Source: Rhodobacter maris
GTDB taxonomy: Bacteria; Pseudomonadota; Alphaproteobacteria; Rhodobacterales; Rhodobacteraceae
Reading direction: 5' to 3'
Length of the DNA stretch: 64,000 nucleotides
Assembly (NCBI RefSeq): GCF_900217815.1
Contig: NZ_OBMT01000010.1
Span: 1 to 64,000 of the forward strand
Both the position numbers and the translations under genes were made by a program. The notes below the pieces were generated by a model. The model saw only the letters and a program-made list of their open reading frames with translations. It searched no databases and was not told where the DNA came from. Below, piece by piece: positions 9,621-16,053 of this stretch (its first letter is position 1; each line of letters begins with the position of its first letter).

Positions 9621-9637
9621 GCGGGCCCGGGGCCCGC
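9621..9637. repeat. GC-rich perfect dyad downstream of the glycosyltransferase
   Basis: GCGGGCCC-G-GGGCCCGC is a perfect 17-bp inverted repeat about 27 nt beyond the glycosyltransferase stop. No U-tract follows on the plus strand, so it is not a standard intrinsic terminator, but it may form the 3' end hairpin of the yej operon transcript. Confidence 0.45.
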
Positions 9638-9654
9638 ACCTCGTCGGGCGCCCG

Positions 9655-9690
9655 GGGGCGCGGCCCGGGATATTTGGCCGAGTCGAAGGC
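9655..9690 (+). repeat. Dispersed intergenic repeat, copy A
   Basis: A G/C-rich block followed by GGGATATTTGGCCGAGTCGAAGG. A similar arrangement (GGGGTATTTCGGGCAAGATGAAAG) occurs in the purS-purQ spacer. From memory, sequences of this form (GC-rich half, GGG-TATTT, AAGATGAAG) recur in intergenic regions of Rhodobacterales genomes. The function is unknown. Confidence 0.4.
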
Positions 9691-9712
9691 AAGCCCTCTG
9701 CCCCCGAGACGA

Positions 9713-9741
9713 CAGAAAAGAAAGGGCGCCTTTCGGCGCCC
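9713..9741 (-). terminator. Intrinsic terminator of hemN
   Basis: Stem GGGCGCC (9724-9730) / GGCGCCC (9735-9741) with a TTTC loop. On the minus strand the hairpin is followed by TTTCTTTTCTG, and it lies about 33 nt past the hemN stop codon. Confidence 0.75.
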
Positions 9742-9774
9742 AGTCTGCCCTTCCCGGTATGCTCCGGGAAGTTC

Positions 9775-11130
9775 TCAGATCGCCGAGCTGTGCCCGGCTT
9801 TCGAGAGGTCATAGGCATCGAAATGCCGCGCGATCATCCGCGTCAGCGGACGACCCGGCTCGGGGATCGCGAGCCCGGTCTCGGTAATCTCGACCATCTC
9901 GCCGAATTTTGCCACGCAGGCGGCGAATTCGCTGTCGAGGACCGCCGGATCGGCGCCCCATTGCTCGACCAGTTCCTGTTTCGATACCGCAAAATCGCAC
10001 ATCAGCATCTCGATCAGCCGCGCCCGCATCAGGTCTTCGGGCGTGAAGACATGGCCGCGATGGGTCGAGAACCGGCCCTCGCGGATCGCGCCGGTATGCG
10101 CGCCGGTGGCAGATTCGTTTTGCGCATAGCCTTGGGGGAACCGCGAGATCGAGGACGCACCGATGCCTACCAGCGCCTCGGCCAGGTCGTCGGTATAGCC
10201 CTGGAAGTTGCGGCGCAGCAGGCCGGTGCGAAGCGCTTTCGAGAGCCCGTCACTCGGCAGCGCGAAATGGTCGATGCCGATGATGTCATAGCCCGCGTTC
10301 GAGAACAGCTCCTGCGAGCGCTCGAAGAGGCCAAGCCGCTGTTGCGGGGTCGGCAACTGGTCCGAGGGGATCAGCGTCTGCCGCCGCGCCATCCACGGCA
10401 CATGGGCATAGCCGTAAAGCGCCACCCGGTCAGGCTTCAGCGTCAGCACCTTCTCGATGCTTTCGGTGATCTTCTCTTTGGTCTGATAGGGCAGGCCGTA
10501 GAGAATATCGGTGTTCAGGCTGTCGATGCCGCGCGACCGGATCATGTCGACCACTTTCGCGGTGACTTCGTAGCTTTGCTCGCGCCCGATCACCGACTGG
10601 ATGAACGGGTCGAAATCCTGAATGCCGATCGAGGCGCGGTTCATCCCTGATTGCGCCAGCGCATCCATGCGCTCGTCGTCGATCTCGTTCGGGTCGATCT
10701 CGACCGAGAACTCGCCGTGCTCGCCCAGCTCCACCGCATTGAAGACGGCATCGGCCACCATGCGCATGGAATCAGCCGGCAGCAGCGTGGCGGTGCCGCC
10801 GCCCCAATGCAGCCGCGAGAGCTTCACGCCGCGGGCAAGGTGCTTTTTCAGCATGCCGAGCTCGGTGACGAGCGTCTCGGCATAGGCCTTCACCGGCGCA
10901 TCGGTCTGCGTGCCCTGGGTGCGGCAGGCGCAGAACCAGCACAGCCGGCGGCAGAAGGGCACGTGGATATAAAGCGAAATCGCGGCGCCCTCGGGGATCG
11001 CTTCGATCCACTCCACGAATTTCGGAGCCCCGACGGCGGTCGAGAAGTGGGGTGCCGTCGGGTAACTGGTATAGCGGGGCACCCGGGCGTCGAACAGGCC
11101 GAGCCGGGCGAGTTGCGATTCATGTTTCAT
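9775..11130 (-). CDS. hemN: Oxygen-independent coproporphyrinogen III oxidase
   Basis: Radical SAM enzyme of 451 residues that decarboxylates coproporphyrinogen III to protoporphyrinogen IX without oxygen, supplying haem and bacteriochlorophyll precursors during anaerobic or phototrophic growth. The N-terminal RYTSYPTAPHF signature is followed by the [4Fe-4S] motif C60xxxC64xxC67 in HVPFCRRLCWFC, LHWGGGTATLL (GGGT SAM motif) and the C-terminal HemN domain. The length and N-terminus fit true HemN rather than the shorter HemW. It is divergent from fnrL. The spacer holds an FNR box and a -10-like TAGAAT placed so that the transcript would begin at about the start codon. Confidence 0.93.
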   Translation of the reverse strand: MKHESQLARLGLFDARVPRYTSYPTAPHFSTAVGAPKFVEWIEAIPEGAAISLYIHVPFCRRLCWFCACRTQGTQTDAPVKAYAETLVTELGMLKKHLARGVKLSRLHWGGGTATLLPADSMRMVADAVFNAVELGEHGEFSVEIDPNEIDDERMDALAQSGMNRASIGIQDFDPFIQSVIGREQSYEVTAKVVDMIRSRGIDSLNTDILYGLPYQTKEKITESIEKVLTLKPDRVALYGYAHVPWMARRQTLIPSDQLPTPQQRLGLFERSQELFSNAGYDIIGIDHFALPSDGLSKALRTGLLRRNFQGYTDDLAEALVGIGASSISRFPQGYAQNESATGAHTGAIREGRFSTHRGHVFTPEDLMRARLIEMLMCDFAVSKQELVEQWGADPAVLDSEFAACVAKFGEMVEITETGLAIPEPGRPLTRMIARHFDAYDLSKAGHSSAI

Positions 11131-11136
11131 AGGCGT

Positions 11137-11142
11137 ATTCTA
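11137..11142 (-). promoter_or_regulatory. -10 element of hemN promoter (FNR class II)
   Basis: On the minus strand this reads TAGAAT. Its centre is 33 bp from the centre of the FNR box, matching the spacing of class II FNR-dependent promoters (box at -41.5). The predicted transcription start is at 11130-11131, that is, at the A of the hemN ATG or one base before it. Confidence 0.5.
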
Positions 11143-11165
11143 TCCTTCAAGACGCGCACCAGGAT

Positions 11166-11179
11166 TTGACCCATATCAA
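11166..11179. promoter_or_regulatory. FNR (FnrL) box between hemN and fnrL
   Basis: TTGAC-CCAT-ATCAA matches the FNR consensus TTGAT-N4-ATCAA with one mismatch. It lies 36-49 bp upstream of the hemN start and only 8 bp before the fnrL start codon. The same site could therefore activate hemN and, by occluding the fnrL promoter or leader, repress fnrL. Confidence 0.75.
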
Positions 11180-11187
11180 GCAAGGCA

Positions 11188-11934
11188 ATGTCTCACGACG
11201 ACGTGTACCCAGCCTCGTTGCAATGCGGAGATTGCCCGATTCGACACCGGGCCGTCTGCGCGCGCTGCGAGGCCAACGAACTCGATGAACTCGAATCGGT
11301 CAAGTACTACCGAAGTTTCGAGGCGGGCCAGACGGTGATCTGGTCGGGCGACAAGATGGACTTTGTCGCCTCTGTCGTATCGGGCATCGCAACCCTTACC
11401 CAGACCCTCGAGGATGGCCGCACGCAGATGGTGGGGCTCCTGCTTCCCTCTGATTTTGTTGGCCGTCCGGGGCGGGACCGCGCCGCCTATAACATTACGG
11501 CGACGACAGATATCCTGATGTGCTGCTTCCGCCGCAGACCGTTCGAAGAGATGATGGAGCGCACGCCGCATATCGCGCAGCGTCTGTTGCAGATGACGCT
11601 CGACGAGCTCGATGCCGCGCGCGAGTGGATGCTTTTGCTCGGCCGCAAGACCGCGCGGGAGAAAATCGCCTCGCTTCTGTCGATCGTGGCGCGGCGGGAT
11701 GCGTCGATACGTCACCGCCGGACAGACAACCGTCTGACCTTCGATCTGCCGCTGACGCGCGAGGCGATGGCCGATTATCTCGGGCTGACGCTCGAGACGG
11801 TGAGTCGGCAGATCTCCGCGCTCAAGCGCGAGGGCGTGATCGAACTCGAGGGCAAGCGGCATGTGACCGTACCCGACATGCAGCGCCTGTTGATCGAGGC
11901 GGGGGATGACAGCGACGGCGGGCTGATCGTCTGA
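11188..11934 (+). CDS. fnrL: Oxygen-sensing transcriptional regulator FnrL (CRP/FNR family)
   Basis: Fe-S-containing activator/repressor of anaerobic genes, 248 residues. The N-terminus holds Cys13, Cys16, Cys24 and Cys27, and a further candidate ligand pair Cys112-Cys113 lies in the effector domain, consistent with a [4Fe-4S] oxygen sensor. The cNMP-like beta-roll spans about 35-130, followed by the dimerisation helix. The helix-turn-helix TREAMADYLGLTLETVSRQISALKREG has the ETVSR recognition residues expected to read TTGAT half-sites. It is divergently transcribed from hemN, a known FnrL target in Rhodobacter. An FNR box in its own leader suggests autoregulation. Confidence 0.93.
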   Translation: MSHDDVYPASLQCGDCPIRHRAVCARCEANELDELESVKYYRSFEAGQTVIWSGDKMDFVASVVSGIATLTQTLEDGRTQMVGLLLPSDFVGRPGRDRAAYNITATTDILMCCFRRRPFEEMMERTPHIAQRLLQMTLDELDAAREWMLLLGRKTAREKIASLLSIVARRDASIRHRRTDNRLTFDLPLTREAMADYLGLTLETVSRQISALKREGVIELEGKRHVTVPDMQRLLIEAGDDSDGGLIV

Positions 11935-11964
11935 CGCGGGGTGCCCGGGCGGGAAACGCGCGGC

Positions 11965-12570
11965 TCAGAGCTGCGCGAGTTCCCGGGCAAGGTCGCCATA
12001 GCCGGTAAAGCGGCGCTCATAGGCAAGGCCGAGCCGCGTGGCAGATTCCTCGGCCTTCGCGTCCAGCGCCGGGTCTTCGGTCTGGGCGAGATAGACGAGC
12101 TTTTCGTAATTGCCGAACATCATCGCGATCAGTTCGGGATGGCGATCAAAGCCCATCGGGCGCCAGACGAAGGCCTCGAACTGGCGCACCAGGAAATCGG
12201 TGAGATAAAACGCTGTCGTTTCGCTCTCGGCATGGGCGGCGAAAGTGTCGTTCCCCTCGAAAAAGGCATAGCAATGCGGCCCCGGCACCATCTCGACACC
12301 CAGCTCGGCGCATTTTGCGGCGAGTCGCCCGCCTGTGCCGCAATCGGCGTAGACAACATAGATCGCGGCATGGTGGGGGCGGTGCTTTTCCACCGCGGCT
12401 GCCACGGCCTCGGTGATCCGCTCGGGGTAAAGGTGCAGGTTCGCGGGCAGGCAGGTCAGATCCAGATGATCCCAGCGATTGGCCGCTTTCAGCGCAAGGA
12501 TCTCTGTGGCGAGGGCACCGCAGGCGATCAGCAGCACGCGCTCCGCCGCTGCGCCTTCGGCTGGGCTCAT
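11965..12570 (-). CDS. DUF1638 family protein
   Basis: A 201-residue soluble protein recognised as DUF1638 from LLIACGALATEI at the N-terminus, the central YVVYADCGTGG, and the acidic GPHCYAFFEGND segment. The conserved Cys and His/Asp residues hint at a metal- or corrinoid-related role, but no activity is established to my knowledge. It is translationally coupled (ATGA) to a 56-residue membrane protein, and both lie downstream of a cobalamin-binding protein on the same strand. That arrangement suggests an accessory role in a corrinoid methyl-transfer system; the role is inferred from context only. Confidence 0.75.
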   Translation of the reverse strand: MSPAEGAAAERVLLIACGALATEILALKAANRWDHLDLTCLPANLHLYPERITEAVAAAVEKHRPHHAAIYVVYADCGTGGRLAAKCAELGVEMVPGPHCYAFFEGNDTFAAHAESETTAFYLTDFLVRQFEAFVWRPMGFDRHPELIAMMFGNYEKLVYLAQTEDPALDAKAEESATRLGLAYERRFTGYGDLARELAQL

Positions 12571-12737
12571 TCGACGCGTTCGAAGAGCCGCATCAGCGCG
12601 GCACCGATCAGCGCGGCAAGACCCAGCGCGGCCAGAGGTACCGCTGCATGCACCGCCACGACGATGGTGAGCGCGGCGGCAAGAATCACCACAAGCAGCA
12701 TCAACAGGAAATGGGGCAGGGGCATGGGCTGGAACAT
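12567..12737 (-). CDS. Small membrane protein (56 aa)
   Basis: A short reading frame of 56 residues. It begins MFQPMPLPHFLLMLLVVILA and continues as one or two hydrophobic helices (about 8-30 and 34-50), ending in a basic/acidic tail (RLFERVE). AAGGAGAG is placed upstream of ATG 12737, and the TGA overlaps the DUF1638 start (ATGA). The coupling and good ribosome-binding site argue that it is real. The hydrophobicity suggests an inner-membrane location. I do not recognise a family. It may recruit or stabilise the DUF1638 or corrinoid protein at the membrane. Confidence 0.65.
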   Translation of the reverse strand: MFQPMPLPHFLLMLLVVILAAALTIVVAVHAAVPLAALGLAALIGAALMRLFERVE

Positions 12738-12782
12738 GGGCACTCTCCTTGAACCGAATATGGAGCGCCTTTCGCCAAAGGA

Positions 12783-12811
12783 AAAGGCCCCAGTCGCAGC
12801 ATGGGGCCTTT
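12783..12811 (-). terminator. Intrinsic terminator/attenuator after corrinoid gene
   Basis: Stem AAAGGCCCC (12783-12791) / GGGGCCTTT (12803-12811) with an 11-nt loop. On the minus strand it is followed by TTTCC. It lies between the corrinoid protein gene and the small membrane protein gene, so expression of the latter pair depends on readthrough or a promoter of its own. Confidence 0.65.
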
Positions 12812-12892
12812 AAGGTTCACATTTCGTTGCCAGCGGTGCGATTGCGCGCGGCCCTGTGCCCGTGTTTCAGGCAGGGCCGGCACCGGCAGGCC

Positions 12893-13591
12893 TCAGGCGC
12901 CCATGCGGTTGTGCTTGCGCGCAACCATGTCTTTCGCGGTTTCCACCGCGACCGCGGCATCGCGGCAATAGGCATCGGCACCGATCGCCTTGCCGAACTC
13001 CTCGTTCAGCGGCGCGCCGCCGACGATCACCAGATAATCGTCGCGGATGCCCTTTTCCTTCATCGTGTCGATCACGACCTTCATATAGGGCATCGTCGTG
13101 GTGAGCAGCGCCGACATGCCGAGAATGTCGGCTCCCTCGCGGTCGAGCGCTTCGAGATAGCTTTCCACCGGGTTGTTGATGCCGATGTCGACCACTTCGA
13201 AGCCCGCGCCCTCCATCATCATCGCCACAAGGTTCTTGCCGATGTCATGGATGTCGCCCTTGACGGTGCCGATCACCATCTTGCCCATGCGCGGCGCGCC
13301 GGTCTCAACCAGCAGCGGTTTCAGGATCGCCATGCCGCCCTTCATCGCATTGGCGGCGAGCAGCACTTCCGGCACGAACAGGATGCCATCGCGGAAATCG
13401 TTGCCGACGATCGTCATACCCGCCACCAGCGCCTTGGTGAGGATGTCATAGGGCGTCCAGCCGCGGTCGATCAGGATATGAACGGCCTCTTCGATCTCTT
13501 CCTTGAGCCCGTCATAGAGATCGTCATGCATTTGCAGCACGAGCTCTTCGTCGTCGAGTTCCGAAAGAATGATGTCGTCTTCATCGGCCAT
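12893..13591 (-). CDS. Methyltransferase-cognate corrinoid protein (B12-binding)
   Basis: Cobalamin-carrying protein of 232 residues, related to MtbC/MtmC and the B12 module of MetH. The helical cap domain spans about 10-95. It is followed by a Rossmann-like B12-binding domain with DIHDIGKN (113-120), in which His115 is the expected lower cobalt ligand, then GMSALLTTTM and the nucleotide-tail-binding VIVGGAPLNEEF. It would shuttle methyl groups between a substrate methyltransferase and a methyl acceptor. No substrate-specific MtgB/MttB-type methyltransferase is adjacent, although a betaine-homocysteine methyltransferase lies 1.4 kb away. It is probably co-expressed with DUF1638 downstream. 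Confidence 0.9.
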   Translation of the reverse strand: MADEDDIILSELDDEELVLQMHDDLYDGLKEEIEEAVHILIDRGWTPYDILTKALVAGMTIVGNDFRDGILFVPEVLLAANAMKGGMAILKPLLVETGAPRMGKMVIGTVKGDIHDIGKNLVAMMMEGAGFEVVDIGINNPVESYLEALDREGADILGMSALLTTTMPYMKVVIDTMKEKGIRDDYLVIVGGAPLNEEFGKAIGADAYCRDAAVAVETAKDMVARKHNRMGA

Positions 13592-13736
13592 GGGGGTTCT
13601 CCTGAGGGGACTGTTCCGGTGATGCGAAAATTGCGCCCCGGTTACTACTGTGTTTGCGACATGCGGCGCTCCGTCCCCGACGCGGGGGCAGGGCAGGGGC
13701 GAGACCCGCCGCGAAGCGACGAATCCCTTGCATGAT

Positions 13737-13751
13737 GTTCTCTCTATGTTC
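13737..13751 (+). promoter_or_regulatory. LexA (SOS) box of alphaproteobacterial type
   Basis: GTTC-TCTCTAT-GTTC is an exact match to the alphaproteobacterial LexA consensus GTTC-N7-GTTC. It ends 12 bp before the start codon of the radical SAM gene, a position that would block transcription until LexA is cleaved. Confidence 0.7.
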
Positions 13752-13763
13752 TAGTTTTGTGGC

Positions 13764-14870
13764 ATGAGTCTTGCGCCGAATCTGCCCTTTGATCTGCCGC
13801 CTTCCGATCCGCGCCAGCGGCTTCGGGCGCGGGGTGCCGCGGCCAATCCGGCGGGGCGGTTCGAGCCCTATGCGCGGCTTGTCGAGCCCGATGGCTGGGA
13901 GATCGCGGAGGAGGAAAAGCTCTTGCGCACCGAGGTGAGCCTTGAGCATCCGAAAACGATCATTACCCGCAATACCTCGCCCGATGTCGCCTTCGACCGG
14001 TCGGTGAACCCCTATCGGGGGTGCGAGCATGGCTGTGTTTATTGCTACGCGCGCCCGACACATGGCTATCTCGGCCTCTCGGCGGGGCTCGATTTCGAGA
14101 CGCGGATCGTGGCGAAGCCCGAGGCGCCGGAGCTTCTGGCGCGGGAGCTTTCGAAGCGCGGCTATGCGGTGGCGCCGCTTGCCATCGGCACGGCAACCGA
14201 CCCGTATCAGCCGATCGAGGCCGAGCGGGGCATCATGCGCGGGCTTCTGGAGGTGCTGAGCGCTTTCAACCATCCGCTCTGCCTCACCACCCGCGGCGCG
14301 GGGGTGTTGCGCGATCTTGACCTCTTGAGCAGCATGGCCAGGCGCGGGCTCGTGCATCTGGGCATCTCGCTCACCACGCTCGACGAGGAGCTTGCGCGTA
14401 AAATGGAGCCGCGCGCCCCCACGCCGCAGACCCGGCTCAGGATGATCCGGGAGGCGGCGCGGGCGGGCATTCCCGTCCGTGTCATGGCCGCGCCGGTCAT
14501 CCCGGGGCTGACCGATCACGCCCTCGAGGCAATCCTGACCGAGGCGCGGCGCGCGGGGGCAAAGGCCGCCCACATGATCCCCTTGCGCCTGCCGCATGAG
14601 GTGGCGCCCCTTTTTGCCGACTGGCTCGCGCGGCATTACCCTTTGCGGGCCGAAAAGGTGCTCAATGCGGTCGCCGCCTTCCGCGGCGGCAAGCTCAACG
14701 ACCCGCGCTTCGGCACGCGGATGGAGGGGGAGGGGACCGAGGCGGAGTTGCTCGCGCGCCGGTTCGAGGTCTCGTGCCGCCGTCTCAGCCTCGCGGCTGA
14801 TCTGCCCGCGCTTGATTGCCACCGGTTCGGGGTGCCGCCGCGGCCGGGCGAGCAGCTCGAACTGTTCTGA
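13764..14870 (+). CDS. SplB-related radical SAM protein (PA0069-like)
   Basis: Radical SAM protein of 368 residues from the COG1533 group that includes spore photoproduct lyase. The cluster motif C87EHGC91VYC94 binds the [4Fe-4S] centre. Downstream are ATDPYQPIE and LTTRGAGVLRDLDLL, both conserved in this group, and a C-terminal arginine-rich tail region ending in PRPGEQLELF. The precise substrate is unknown; the relation to photoproduct lyase and the LexA box directly upstream favour a DNA-damage role. The start follows directly on the putative operator. No SD-like sequence is clear, so the leader may be very short. Confidence 0.88.
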   Translation: MSLAPNLPFDLPPSDPRQRLRARGAAANPAGRFEPYARLVEPDGWEIAEEEKLLRTEVSLEHPKTIITRNTSPDVAFDRSVNPYRGCEHGCVYCYARPTHGYLGLSAGLDFETRIVAKPEAPELLARELSKRGYAVAPLAIGTATDPYQPIEAERGIMRGLLEVLSAFNHPLCLTTRGAGVLRDLDLLSSMARRGLVHLGISLTTLDEELARKMEPRAPTPQTRLRMIREAARAGIPVRVMAAPVIPGLTDHALEAILTEARRAGAKAAHMIPLRLPHEVAPLFADWLARHYPLRAEKVLNAVAAFRGGKLNDPRFGTRMEGEGTEAELLARRFEVSCRRLSLAADLPALDCHRFGVPPRPGEQLELF

Positions 14871-14918
14871 CCTTTCCGCCATCGTTTGCCCTCATCGGCT
14901 GGCAATAGACCATCGTTC

Positions 14919-14942
14919 CAGAAAGACGCTTTCGTCTTTCTG
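14919..14942. terminator. Hairpin between convergent genes
   Basis: CAGAAAGACG (14919-14928) / CGTCTTTCTG (14933-14942) with a CTTT loop is a perfect 10-bp stem in the gap between the radical SAM gene and bmt, which converge. It could terminate transcription from both sides, though the flanking U-tracts are poor. Confidence 0.5.
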
Positions 14943-14972
14943 CCACGAATCCATGACTTTGCAACGGTTTCT

Positions 14973-15986
14973 TCAGCTGCGGCGGCGGCCGCGACGCTCC
15001 CGCCCCGGGCCGTCGTCGTCGCCCGTGCCATCGGAAGCGGAAGAGAAGGCGCCGAGTTTCGCGGTGATGTCCTCAAGGCTCGGACGGGGCCCGCGCGGGC
15101 GTGTCGTCAGCGCTTCATGCATCGCCTTCAGATGCTCGGGCATCGTGCCACAGCAGCCGCCGATAATCGTCGCCCCCGCATCGCGCGCAAGGCAGGCGTA
15201 ATCGCCCATCAAGGCGGGCGTGCCGTCGTAATGGATGTGGCCGTCGTGATATTTCGGGATGCCCGCATTGCCCTTGGCGATGATCGGCCGCTCGGTGCCC
15301 GCCGAAGCAAAGCCCATCACCGTGCGCATCAGATCGGCCGCGCCGACGCCGCAATTGGCACCGAAGGCGAGCGGCGGGTTCGGCAGCTTTTCCACAAGCG
15401 CAGCGAGTTGCGCAGAGGTCACCCCCATCATCGTGCGCCCGGCGGTGTCAAAGCTCATCGTGCCGCACCAGTCCATGCCCGCAAGGCGTGCGGCCTCCGC
15501 GGCGGCCTTGAACTCCTCGGGCGCCGAGATCGTCTCGACCCAGAGCACATCGGCGCCGCCTTCCTTCAGACCCTCGGCCTGTTCGTGGAACATCTCGACC
15601 GCAAGCTCATGGGTCAGCGTGCCCATCGGCGCGAAGATCTCGCCCGTCGGCCCAATCGAGCCACAAACCGCGACCGGGCGGCCCGCCTTGTCGGCGACCT
15701 CGCGGCCGATCTCGGCGGCGATGCGGTTGAGTTCGCGCACGCGCGCTTGCGCATTGTGCAGCTTGAGCCGCGAGGCATTGCCGCCAAAGGAGTTGGTCAG
15801 GAACAGGTCCGAGCCCGCCTCGACGGCAAAGCTGTAGAGCTTCGCGATCCGGTCCGGATGCTCGACGTTCCAGAATTCCGGCGGCTCGCCCGAGGAGAGC
15901 CCCATGTTGAACAGGTTGGTGCCGGTGGCGCCGTCCGCCAGCAGCCAGTCGCGCGATTGCAGAAGGCGGGTGAGCGTGTTCGTCAT
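14973..15986 (-). CDS. bmt: Betaine-homocysteine S-methyltransferase
   Basis: Zinc-dependent methyltransferase of the homocysteine S-methyltransferase family (PF02574), 337 residues, expected to transfer a methyl from glycine betaine to homocysteine. The TIM barrel opens with LLADGATGTNLF and LFLTNSFGGNASRL. The zinc ligands are visible as the Cys in AFGANCGVG and the pair in GGCCGT. The C-terminal 40 residues are disordered and Arg-rich. The start is preceded by AGGAGAGG. It lies 67 nt downstream of the MprF-like gene on the same strand. Context with a cobalamin-binding protein and a PG-modifying enzyme suggests a methyl/osmolyte metabolism neighbourhood. Confidence 0.85.
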   Translation of the reverse strand: MTNTLTRLLQSRDWLLADGATGTNLFNMGLSSGEPPEFWNVEHPDRIAKLYSFAVEAGSDLFLTNSFGGNASRLKLHNAQARVRELNRIAAEIGREVADKAGRPVAVCGSIGPTGEIFAPMGTLTHELAVEMFHEQAEGLKEGGADVLWVETISAPEEFKAAAEAARLAGMDWCGTMSFDTAGRTMMGVTSAQLAALVEKLPNPPLAFGANCGVGAADLMRTVMGFASAGTERPIIAKGNAGIPKYHDGHIHYDGTPALMGDYACLARDAGATIIGGCCGTMPEHLKAMHEALTTRPRGPRPSLEDITAKLGAFSSASDGTGDDDGPGRERRGRRRS

Positions 15987-16053
15987 GGGGCCTCTCCTGA
16001 TCCGGTCGCGCTCTCCCTGCCACGGGCCGGGCGAAGTTGCAATTTCCTTTCGT

